Assembly (NCBI GenBank): GCA_031269595.1
Contig: JAISYX010000009.1
Location: 1 to 39,720 of the forward strand
Origin: Oscillospiraceae bacterium
GTDB taxonomy: Bacteria > Bacillota > Clostridia > Oscillospirales > Acutalibacteraceae
Direction of reading: 5' to 3'
Length of the DNA stretch: 39,720 bases
The position numbers and the translations under genes were made by a program. The notes beneath the pieces are model-generated. The model saw nothing but the letters and a program-made list of their open reading frames with translations. It was not told where the DNA came from and made no database searches. Below are positions 33,722-39,720 of the stretch, piece after piece. The stretch's first letter is position 1, and each line of letters starts with the position of its first letter.

Positions 33722-35167
33722 ATGGGATGTATTGACCAATTAAGAGCGCAGTCTGTTGCGTATAAGGCCATTGAAAATGATTTAGATGAGTTTGTTGAGT
33801 CTTTAATGAAAGGTTATGTATGCTCACAAAAGGACTCCTTAACTCACTTTAATGACGTAGTTTGGGGAAAAATGGAATTTGAAAAATGGGAAGTGCAAAT
33901 TATAGACTCCCCTCTTTTTCAGCGGTTAAGAAATGTAAGACAGTTAGGCTTAGCCAGAGCAAAGTTTCAAACAGCCAGCCACACCAGATTTGACCATTCT
34001 CTTGGGGTAGCATGGTGCGCAAAGAAAATGCTGAGTGCGCTTCGCAACAACGAAAAGTACAACAAGGTTGAGTCAGCAGCAAAGGGAAGCCAAGAGATTA
34101 CATTAGAAAGAGAACATGTAATTTGCTTGGCAGCGTTGTTGCACGATATTGGGCATGGTTTTTGGTCGCATTTATCAGAAATTGTGTACAGCAGTTTTGA
34201 CGAATTTGTACAAATGCAGTCCGACTTAGAGGATATTTTGAATTTTCAGGGGGCAAAGCCTCATGAAATTTTAAGCTTTGTTGTAATTAACACGCCTTCA
34301 TTTTTGAAGTTTATGCTAAATTGCGTTGAATATCCGCATGATTCTAAGAATGAAGCAGCATTAAAAAAGGTTCTTGAAGAAGCCGGAAAAATTATTATAG
34401 GCTGTAATATTGAAGAGGGAAACAGTATTTACAGTTTTATGACATCAATAATTAACGGAAAATTTGATGCTGACAAAATTGACTACATAAAAAGAGACGG
34501 CTTATCGTCTGCTTTCTCAATTGATTATGCTGAGGATGAGCTTTTTCAGTATATGGCGGTTATTCGGGTCAAAGACAATCAAGGCGTTAGAGCAGATTAT
34601 AAGTTAGTTGTTTTGCAAAAGGGTATTCCTGCGCTTGAATCATTGACATTTGGGCGTATGATGCTATACAGTTATATTTATACTAATCCTGTGGTTTTAG
34701 TTTCTGAATCCTTGGCGCAGGACTATTTGTGGGGGCTATGGCGAGTCAAAAAGATTGCTAAAATATCAGACTTTTTAAAGTATGGCGACGACGAGATTTT
34801 AGACATTGTTAATGACACTGTTTTAGCTAGCAAAAAGCCATATATGAAACCTATAAGCAAAAAAAATTATGATGATATAACGCTTAAGGAGTTAAGTGAC
34901 AAGTTAAAAAACAGGGCTTATCCCAAGGTGCGATACAAGATATATCCAAGAATCGAGTACAAGCCAAGTGATGAGACCGTTACTAAGCTTACCGAACTAT
35001 ATGACCGTCTTACAACAGAGGAAATTCCTCTTAGTTTAGATGAGTTTATCTCAGAATACACAAAGATAACTGTAAGATTTCACAAGATAACAACTAACGT
35101 AACGGTTGAGGAGTTTGCAGATAAAAGAGGAATGAACTTTCTTGATGAACGTCAGGCTATATTATGA
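33722..35167 (+). CDS. HD-domain phosphohydrolase (COG1078-like)
   Basis: 481 residues, ATG 33722 after GGGGG. The fold signature of SAMHD1/dGTPase-related HD enzymes is present: RLRNVRQLGLA, then H87-T-R89-F-x-H92-SLGV, LLHD (H141, D142), then H145 and H150 (DIGHGFWSHLSE), and DADKIDYIKRDG (D249, D251, D254). COG1078 proteins hydrolyse nucleotides, typically dNTPs, with a metal. The central and C-terminal regions are less conserved. It overlaps the following small gene by 23 bp and lies in an AT-rich module inserted between tuf and ribU. Nucleotide-depletion defence is a possible role, as for phage-defence dGTPases, but nothing in the sequence proves it. Confidence 0.85.
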   Translation: MGCIDQLRAQSVAYKAIENDLDEFVESLMKGYVCSQKDSLTHFNDVVWGKMEFEKWEVQIIDSPLFQRLRNVRQLGLARAKFQTASHTRFDHSLGVAWCAKKMLSALRNNEKYNKVESAAKGSQEITLEREHVICLAALLHDIGHGFWSHLSEIVYSSFDEFVQMQSDLEDILNFQGAKPHEILSFVVINTPSFLKFMLNCVEYPHDSKNEAALKKVLEEAGKIIIGCNIEEGNSIYSFMTSIINGKFDADKIDYIKRDGLSSAFSIDYAEDELFQYMAVIRVKDNQGVRADYKLVVLQKGIPALESLTFGRMMLYSYIYTNPVVLVSESLAQDYLWGLWRVKKIAKISDFLKYGDDEILDIVNDTVLASKKPYMKPISKKNYDDITLKELSDKLKNRAYPKVRYKIYPRIEYKPSDETVTKLTELYDRLTTEEIPLSLDEFISEYTKITVRFHKITTNVTVEEFADKRGMNFLDERQAIL

Positions 35168-35465
35168 AAAGTTAATTTCTGCATATGCTGAAAGAGACTT
35201 TCCTGAAAATGCAAGCCTTTTTGATGTACATATAGTTATTCCAGAAATTGACGGATATGGAAATTACAGCACAAATATTGTTTATGACATAGAAAAAAAT
35301 GAAGTTAAGTCTATTAACGATTATTTAAAGATGGATGATTTAGCAGATGCATTTAACTCCAACAAGTGGAGAGGTTATTGCTATGTTGATAACGAGAAAA
35401 TAGACGACCCAGAGATAGCGCACGAGGTGTTTAAAGAAACCTTTGAACCCACCACACACAACTAA
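35145..35465 (+). CDS. Hypothetical protein, last gene of the HD module
   Basis: 106 residues from ATG 35145 (a TTG one codon earlier is possible). It overlaps the HD gene by 23 bp in another frame, with AGAGGA about 14 nt upstream. The sequence reads MNVRLYYEKLISAYAERDFP, then a beta-rich part with HIVIPEIDGYGNYSTNIVYD, ending KIDDPEIAHEVFKETFEP. It is acidic and soluble. I do not recognise it. The overlap argues for coupled translation and for function together with the HD protein. The FMN riboswitch begins 15 bp after its stop. Confidence 0.7.
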   Translation: MNVRLYYEKLISAYAERDFPENASLFDVHIVIPEIDGYGNYSTNIVYDIEKNEVKSINDYLKMDDLADAFNSNKWRGYCYVDNEKIDDPEIAHEVFKETFEPTTHN

Positions 35466-35479
35466 ACACGCAAAGAACC

Positions 35480-35610
35480 CTCTTCAGGGCGGGGTGAAAT
35501 TCCCCACTGACGGTAATGCTGAACTACTCGGCTAGCCCGTGAGCCGCTTTATTGCGGTTGATTTTGGTGCGATTCCAAAGCCAACGGTTAAAGTCCGGAT
35601 GGAAGAAGAG
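35480..35610 (+). ncRNA. FMN riboswitch (RFN element)
   Basis: The conserved RFN blocks are in order: CTTCAGGGCGGGGTGAAATT, CCCACTGACGGTAATGC, AGCCCGTGAGC, GGTTGATTTGGTG-type text with GATTCCAAAGCCAACGG, and AGTCCGGATGGAAGAAGAG. The closing P1 stem is CTCTTC (35480-35485) with GAAGAG (35605-35610). It binds flavin mononucleotide and, with the terminator at 35629-35662, should switch off the riboflavin transporter gene when FMN is plentiful. Confidence 0.97.
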
Positions 35611-35628
35611 TTTTGTTTTAAACTTTCA

Positions 35629-35662
35629 CCCTATGGAGAGCCTTATTCTCTATGGGTTTTTT
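35629..35662 (+). terminator. FMN-riboswitch expression-platform terminator
   Basis: CCCTATGGAGA pairs with TCTCTATGGG, with one bulge and a G-T pair, followed by TTTTTT (35657-35662). It lies 24 bp before the ribU start. Alternative pairing with the aptamer's 3' side is expected when FMN is absent. Confidence 0.85.
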
Positions 35663-35685
35663 GTATTATGAAAGGATTAATACTT

Positions 35686-36294
35686 ATGAAAAACAAACAA
35701 TTGGTAAATCTTATTTTAACGGCTCTGCTTTCGGCATTGGCCTTTGTCCTCTTTCTTTTGGAGTTTAGCGTTATGCCCGCAGCTCCGCATCTTAAAATGG
35801 ATTTTAGCGATGTTCCCGCACTCCTTGCAGGTGCTGTGTTAGGGCCGATTTACGGTGTGCTGGTTGAGCTTATCAAAAACCTGATTGAGCTTATAACCAA
35901 GGGCTTTGGCACGCAAATGGGCTTTGGAAATCTTATGAATTTTTTAGTAGGCTGCGGATACGTGCTGCCCTTTTCAATTATTTACCGAGTAGGCCGCAAG
36001 CAATCCGGCGGGAATAGTTTGAGTGCAGGCTCTTCTGCTATGCGTATAGTTTTTGCCGCAATGCTGGCTATACCGTGCATTGCTGCCATTGGCATTGCGG
36101 GGAACTATTTTATAACACCGCTGTTTTTTCAATACTTTTTAAACATCAGTCTTAAGCATAGGGAGCTATGGGCTAACATTTGGTACGCTACAATTGTTAA
36201 CCTTATTAAGGGCGCAACCCTAACAGTAGTGGCCTTTCCTGGGATTATAGGCTTTGAGGCAGCTGTTAAAAGGGCTCTGCAGGGCAGAAGCTGA
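35686..36294 (+). CDS. ribU: ECF transporter S component, riboflavin (RibU)
   Basis: 202 residues. ATG 35686 follows AAAGGA (35671-35676); an in-frame ATG at 35668 is possible. The longer frame that reaches 35539 runs through the riboswitch and is not used. Six hydrophobic segments are predicted. The family motif MPAAPHLKMDFSDVPALLAG and GPIYGVLVELIKNLIELI is that of RibU, the membrane protein that captures riboflavin and pairs with the shared EcfAA'T energising module (not in this window). Regulation by the upstream FMN riboswitch supports the substrate. Confidence 0.95.
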   Translation: MKNKQLVNLILTALLSALAFVLFLLEFSVMPAAPHLKMDFSDVPALLAGAVLGPIYGVLVELIKNLIELITKGFGTQMGFGNLMNFLVGCGYVLPFSIIYRVGRKQSGGNSLSAGSSAMRIVFAAMLAIPCIAAIGIAGNYFITPLFFQYFLNISLKHRELWANIWYATIVNLIKGATLTVVAFPGIIGFEAAVKRALQGRS

Positions 36295-36340
36295 GGCCTG
36301 TAGGTAATCCCTTTTGCTTGTGCAGAAAATAGAAAGGATT

Positions 36341-36369
36341 GATTCATGCGTACATTGCCAGCATGAATC
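36341..36369 (+). other. Hairpin with a 6-codon mini-ORF upstream of a hypothetical gene
   Basis: GATTCATGC (36341-36349) pairs perfectly with GCATGAATC (36361-36369). An ATG at 36346, with SD AGAAAGGA (36331-36338), opens a frame of six codons (M R T L P A) ending in TGA at 36364-36366. It is a possible leader peptide; alternatively this is the 5' end of a longer frame of the next gene that starts with GTG or TTG near 36314-36320. Confidence 0.4.
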
Positions 36370-36382
36370 TGGGGCGATAGAT

Positions 36383-36811
36383 ATGGAGTACTCATTAGAA
36401 AAATATGAAACCTATGACATGTGGCTTCTCATGTCTCTTCACGGTTACAAAAAAGGTTGCGGCTGGGAGGATATTATCCACACGGGCGACCGTTTGAATC
36501 ATTCAATTTTTACATGGCAAGAGTTAAATTACGGCATGAGCAAGCTGGTTTTTAACAACTGGGTTGAGATAACAAAAAAAGGAACCTTTAAAGAAACTGA
36601 ACAGGCTAAAACATTCATCCGTAAACACAAAAAGTTTAATGAGGATTATATAAGTGAATGGCTTAGGATGAGTGATATATTAATTAAAATCCCTGCTGCA
36701 CCTGATTGTCCGTATGTTGAATATATCTCTGAAGAGGAATATAATAAGATTGTTCAAAAATATGGTGCTTGGATGCAAAAGCTGTTGAATAAGCTGTATG
36801 GCAAAAGATAA
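36383..36811 (+). CDS. Hypothetical protein, helical
   Basis: 142 residues from ATG 36383 (weak SD GGGG at 36371-36374); the frame is open to 36314. MEYSLEKYETYDMWLLMSLH is followed by GCGWEDIIHTGDRLNHSIFTW, then LNYGMSKLVFNNWVEITKKG, which looks like a small winged-helix-type unit, and a C-terminal helix (EEYNKIVQKYGAWMQKLLNK). I do not recognise a named family. It stands alone between ribU and a bidirectional terminator. Confidence 0.7.
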   Translation: MEYSLEKYETYDMWLLMSLHGYKKGCGWEDIIHTGDRLNHSIFTWQELNYGMSKLVFNNWVEITKKGTFKETEQAKTFIRKHKKFNEDYISEWLRMSDILIKIPAAPDCPYVEYISEEEYNKIVQKYGAWMQKLLNKLYGKR

Positions 36812-36830
36812 CACTGAATAGAATTTAAAA

Positions 36831-36874
36831 ACAGAGGGCAAGAAGCCGCTGCGCTTTCTCACCCTCTGTTTTGT
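36831..36874. terminator. Bidirectional terminator
   Basis: ACAGAGGG (36831-36838) and CCCTCTGT (36862-36869) are flanked by AAAA on the left and TTTTGTT on the right. It can therefore end both the plus-strand hypothetical gene and the minus-strand transporter transcript (which would read TTTTTAAA after the stem). The loop contains GCCGCTGCGC. Confidence 0.8.
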
Positions 36875-36886
36875 TGTATATTTAGA

Positions 36887-37546
36887 CTAAATCTCCACCC
36901 GTTTCTTGATAAAGGGGTTAACCACATAGTTCAGCGGGGTTGCTATAATTCCCTCATAGGCCATTTTTATGCCATAGCCGCACAAGCCCATCTTTATCAT
37001 AGGCATAAGCGGCATTGTGCCTGCCCATGCCAAAACAGTAAATATAGCTGTATCCACAAGTGCGCCAAGTGCGGTGCTGCCTATGGTTCTCACGGCCACC
37101 CAGCGTGTGCCCGTAACCCTGCGTATCCATATAAGGGAGGCTGCGTTTAACAGCGAGCCAACCAAATAAGCTGTAAAGGATGCCAGCAGTATCCTAAGAC
37201 TGTATGTAAACAGGTGGTTGTAGCCTATGGTAAGTGGCTCCAAGACGTCTTGGGCGGGCAGCAGAGTGCCTGTCCAGGCAAAAACTGAGAATAACAGGTT
37301 AGCTCCAAAGCCGTACCAAATAAGATTGCGGGCTGTTTTGTAGCCAAAATTTTCGGCTATCATGTCACCTATCATAAAGGTTAGGGGGTAGGTTACAGTT
37401 CCTGCATCCATGGTAACGCCGGCTATTTCTATTACCTTTAAAGCCATTACATTTGATGTAATCATTAGCATTGAGTAAATCACCGTTATAATGCTTAGGA
37501 ATCTCTCCCGTGATATTTTGCCGTTGTTTAAAGTGTCTAGGTTCAT
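36887..37546 (-). CDS. Queuosine precursor transporter (VUT/YhhQ family)
   Basis: 219 residues with about six membrane segments. YSMLMITSNVMALKVIEIAG, TVTYPLTFMIGDMIAENFGYK, FTAYLVGSLLNAASLIWIRR and RTIGSTALGALVDTAIFT are the VUT (YhhQ) family signatures. YhhQ imports preQ0/preQ1 or related queuosine precursors into the cytoplasm. The ATG overlaps the stop of the radical SAM gene (ATGA), so the two are coupled, and the pairing points to salvage of queuine or queuosine rather than de novo synthesis. Confidence 0.9.
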   Translation of the reverse strand: MNLDTLNNGKISRERFLSIITVIYSMLMITSNVMALKVIEIAGVTMDAGTVTYPLTFMIGDMIAENFGYKTARNLIWYGFGANLLFSVFAWTGTLLPAQDVLEPLTIGYNHLFTYSLRILLASFTAYLVGSLLNAASLIWIRRVTGTRWVAVRTIGSTALGALVDTAIFTVLAWAGTMPLMPMIKMGLCGYGIKMAYEGIIATPLNYVVNPFIKKRVEI

Positions 37547-38292
37547 TTGATTGTCTCCTCTTCTCCATATCCTATCCCGCCTAGAGTTCCGTCTGAAAGC
37601 GGGTTGCCGTATTCCAGAATTTCTATTTTTGAGTTCGCCTTTAGCAAGGGGAACTCAGGGTGCGCATATAATGCTGCTATTAGCTCTTCATCACGCTGAG
37701 CGGAGCTTGAATTTGTAATGAAGATGTTAAGAATAACCCGTTCAAACAGCTCAAGACCAATATGTATATCCTCCAGCACGCCCTCGAGGCTCTGCCCCTT
37801 TACGCCGCACAGCAGATTAACCCATTGAAAGTACCTGCGTATCTCCTCAGGCCCGTCTCTGCCCATGCCCTTGTTAAACAAGCCGCCCCTGATTTGCGGG
37901 TTAAAGCTCTCTATCCCCCCAAGGAAGAGGCACTCCACCCCACGGCTTTCAAACAGGTCAGAGAGAACCCAAAACCCACTACGATACGACCAATGCTGCT
38001 CTAATATTACTTTATGTATATTTTTCTCCTTGCAGACAGCAAGCACATCTAGGAGCGTTTCCATGGGCAGCTCACTAAAAGAGGCGGAATCTATAATTTG
38101 CAGAACTCCGCTTTTGCCTGTAACAAGGCGGAGAATCTGCCTGTTTAGCTTAGCGGCTGCGGCTGCGCTCATGCTCTTGTCATTTTGGTAATCGCAAAAA
38201 GTACAATGCCCCCAAGAACAGCCCGTGCTTTGCAAAAGCACGACCTCTCGGGGGCATTTAACGTCTGTGTAAGAATATCTTTTTATGGACAT
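37543..38292 (-). CDS. Radical SAM protein, candidate queuine lyase (QueL-like)
   Basis: 249 residues from ATG 38292, with AAGGAG 12 nt upstream; the frame is open to 38352 without a start signal. The iron-sulfur motif is C25-SWGH-C30-TF-C33, that is CX4CX2C rather than the usual CX3CX2C. It is followed by DYQNDKS and a TIM-barrel-like stretch (LQIIDSASFSELPMETLLDV, KVILEQHWSYR, LFLGGIESFN). A radical SAM enzyme, QueL, is known to cleave queuine to preQ1 in Clostridioides. The coupled YhhQ-type transporter makes that function likely here, but I have no alignment. It could be another radical SAM activity in 7-deazapurine salvage. Confidence 0.75.
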   Translation of the reverse strand: MSIKRYSYTDVKCPREVVLLQSTGCSWGHCTFCDYQNDKSMSAAAAAKLNRQILRLVTGKSGVLQIIDSASFSELPMETLLDVLAVCKEKNIHKVILEQHWSYRSGFWVLSDLFESRGVECLFLGGIESFNPQIRGGLFNKGMGRDGPEEIRRYFQWVNLLCGVKGQSLEGVLEDIHIGLELFERVILNIFITNSSSAQRDEELIAALYAHPEFPLLKANSKIEILEYGNPLSDGTLGGIGYGEEETIK

Positions 38293-38351
38293 AGTTATAG
38301 AGAGCTCCTTTTTTGATTTATCATGCGGAGGGTACAGGGAAAAACTCCGCA

Positions 38352-38385
38352 ACTAGATATTAGAGGCTAGAAACTAGAGACTAGA
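38352..38385. repeat. CTAG-rich repeat run
   Basis: ACTAGATATTAGAGGCTAGA and so on, with CTAG or TAGAG every 7-9 bp. It is the same type as 14421-14454. It lies between the SH3-protein stop and the radical SAM gene. Confidence 0.7.
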
Positions 38386-38397
38386 ATACTACAGATT

Positions 38398-39444
38398 TTA
38401 GTCGTCCAGGTCACTAAAACTGGAGGGCGGCGGCCTTCTATAGCTGCCCTGAGATGGCGGTGCGCTTCTGCTTTGAGATGGCGGCGGTATGTTCCTTTGC
38501 GGAGGGGTACCATAGCCTCTCTGCTGGGGAGGATACGGCCTCTCTGCGTCGTCCAAGCGGCGGCCATAGTTATCGTTGCGGCGTGGAATAGCCGGCTCTA
38601 GGGGCATTCTGGAGAGAGTTGCGGAACCCAAGCCGTCAATGTCATCATAGTCATCGTCGTAATACCTGCGATTTTTGCGCTTTGAAAGCAGTGCGATAAT
38701 CAAAACTATAACTGCTATAGCCAGCAATATGCAAACAACAATAAGGGGTAAAACCAGCGCAGAGCCTCCAAAGGCTGAGTTTGAGGAAGTGGGCTGCACG
38801 TTTGTTATAATAGGGGCAGCAGTAACCGCCTCTGTTGTGCTTGCTACAGTAGTGGGAGGCGGGGTTTTTGTGAGCTGCTCTTCCTTAATCCAGCCTTTAA
38901 CGTCATCCAGATTGGCATCATAGAATTTATATACTATATACACCCATGCGTTATCTGAACGCTGTTGAACCTGCACCTGCAAATCCTTTGGAACTGCAAG
39001 GCCTAGGTCTTTGCTGTCAACGGAGGGCTCGTCATACATCTTAATATTCGCCTCGGCGGTGTAGGCCTCGTATTCAATGGGGGTAGTGGGTATTTGGCTA
39101 ACTGTAGAGGTAAGGGTTAGATAGCCCTTCTTGCCATGGTATTCGGCATAGCCCCACTTTTTGTTGCGTGTCTCCTCAATAATATGTAAACGCTCATAAT
39201 TGGGTATGCCGTCAGGTATAACCTTTTTATACTTGACACCCACGCCCACACGTATATTTACCAAGCCATCGGGAGCAAGGACATAGACGTAATAATCGCA
39301 GGGGACCAATGTCCATGGATTTTGCGTGGTTTTGACGACGGGCAGATCTTCAGTAACAGCAAGAGCACCAAGCCCGCAGGGCAGAACCATTGCACAGCAA
39401 AAAAGAATTATCAGTAATTTTTTGATAATGATATGATTTTTCAT
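38398..39444 (-). CDS. SH3b-domain membrane protein with proline-rich cytoplasmic tail
   Basis: 348 residues from ATG 39444; an in-frame GTG at 39501 has no better start signal. A signal peptide (KKLLIILFCCAMVLPCGLGALA) is followed by a bacterial SH3 domain (about residues 48-112: GLVNIRVGVGVKYKKVIPDG, then KWGYAEYHGKKGYL). A second SH3-like unit (about 120-195) ends VKGWIKEEQL. A Thr/Pro linker comes next, then one transmembrane helix (LVLPLIVVCILLAIAVIVLI) and a tail of about 85 residues rich in Asp, Arg and PPPS repeats. The N-terminal part probably contacts cell wall; the tail could bind cytoplasmic partners. Its function is unknown. The promoter is at 39561-39589. Confidence 0.85.
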   Translation of the reverse strand: MKNHIIIKKLLIILFCCAMVLPCGLGALAVTEDLPVVKTTQNPWTLVPCDYYVYVLAPDGLVNIRVGVGVKYKKVIPDGIPNYERLHIIEETRNKKWGYAEYHGKKGYLTLTSTVSQIPTTPIEYEAYTAEANIKMYDEPSVDSKDLGLAVPKDLQVQVQQRSDNAWVYIVYKFYDANLDDVKGWIKEEQLTKTPPPTTVASTTEAVTAAPIITNVQPTSSNSAFGGSALVLPLIVVCILLAIAVIVLIIALLSKRKNRRYYDDDYDDIDGLGSATLSRMPLEPAIPRRNDNYGRRLDDAERPYPPQQRGYGTPPQRNIPPPSQSRSAPPSQGSYRRPPPSSFSDLDD

Positions 39445-39560
39445 AATTAAGCACCATATACGTAGATTTCTGCGCCCTTTCTTCACAATACTTGACACCA
39501 CGATTCGGGGACTACCGTGTCTGTTCTCGGTTCTTTTTCATACTTTTGTCCCATATTAAC

Positions 39561-39589
39561 ATTATACAATGCAAAGGGGGACAAGTCAA
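39561..39589 (-). promoter_or_regulatory. Promoter of the SH3-domain protein gene
   Basis: Minus-strand TTGACT (39584-39589), 17 bp, TATAAT (39561-39566). The start would be near 39554, giving a leader of about 110 nt without recognised structure. Confidence 0.8.
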
Positions 39590-39639
39590 GTTGAAAAAAA
39601 CCAAAAAATGAGAAAGACAAGCCAAGTTTTTTTCGCTCA

Positions 39640-39716
39640 GTAGGGGCAGACCTATGTGTCTGCCCAGATTGCCGCAAAACCCCCGTTTTTGGGCAGACAC
39701 ATAGGTCTGCCCCTAC
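39640..39716. repeat. Complete GTAGGGGCAGACC palindrome
   Basis: A perfect 27-bp inverted repeat beginning GTAGGGGCAGACCTATGTGT (39640-39666 and 39690-39716) with a 23-nt loop GATTGCCGCAAAACCCCCG and TTTT. It is the reference full-length member for the partial copies at 6957-7005 and 9222-9251. It may continue past the window edge. Confidence 0.92.
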
Positions 39717-39720
39717 CGTT

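Noticed and set aside
35539-35685. Upstream extension of ribU
   Set aside because: It overlaps the FMN riboswitch and its terminator.

Overview
The window looks like chromosomal DNA of a spore-forming, low-to-mid GC Gram-positive anaerobe of class Clostridia. The evidence is strong GGAGG-type ribosome binding sites, frequent GTG/TTG starts, AddAB recombination nuclease, a 27-residue SpoVM-like peptide (17267-17350, in no annotated frame longer than 60 codons), an FMN riboswitch with a RibU ECF substrate component, indolepyruvate:ferredoxin oxidoreductase, and an S12 protein with an N-terminal insertion of the type I associate with Oscillospirales. The family-level placement is an inference.

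Layout. 1-1393: an Rpn-type PD-(D/E)XK nuclease gene followed, with an ATGA overlap, by a small gene that duplicates only its C-terminal part. 1421-4741: addB. 4722-5899 (minus): a three-gene cassette of a DUF3990 protein (ADP-ribosyltransferase-like), a 74-residue protein and a DUF3791 protein, with two copies of a structured leader. 5916-9182: a metal-response cluster, with a lipoprotein, a CadC/SmtB-type repressor and a CadA/ZntA-type P1B ATPase, each preceded by the same AGTTGA-N8-TCAAC dyad. 9285-16523 (minus): an ankyrin lipid-anchored or membrane protein, nadC, nadB, two tandem LRR/EF-hand lipoproteins, a lipid kinase and nadA. 16759-17420: a small membrane protein and spoVM. 17639-23951: valS-iorA-iorB-paaK operon. 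24303-27824: addA, about 19.6 kb from addB. 28364-33076: rpsL-rpsG-fusA-tuf. 33158-35465: an AT-rich three-gene accessory module around an HD phosphohydrolase. 35480-36294: FMN riboswitch and ribU. 36383-39589: a small hypothetical gene, then (minus) a YhhQ-type queuosine-precursor transporter, a radical SAM protein that may be a queuine lyase, and an SH3-domain membrane protein.

The most interesting signal is an approximately 85-nt leader present three times (5163-5250, 5761-5846, 16404-16490, all acting on minus-strand genes). One copy sits directly before nadA, the first committed step to NAD by the aspartate route. The other two sit in the DUF3990 cassette, whose first product belongs to a fold that consumes NAD. 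All copies end in the same covarying hairpin, ACAC-AUG-GUGU, which contains the only Shine-Dalgarno-like GGUG, 5-6 nt before the start codon. In two copies the loop AUG also opens a four-codon mini-ORF that ends in an ATGA overlap with the main gene. This suggests a shared NAD-related switch, either an RNA or a protein operator.

A second notable item is the Rpn locus. The nuclease gene has an in-frame internal GTG with an excellent SD (616), and the downstream small gene starts at exactly the homologous position. It therefore resembles a duplicated, stand-alone version of an intragenic Rpn antitoxin.

The intergenic DNA is rich in dispersed palindromes: GTAGGGGC-type, AATTGAAAA runs, GATTTGCTGCGCAAAT, CTAG-rich runs and CATTGCGAG/GAAGCAATC. 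These nest into hairpins of up to about 550 bp and in three cases supply the stop codon of the neighbouring gene. No rRNA, tRNA, CRISPR array, integrase or transposase gene was recognised.
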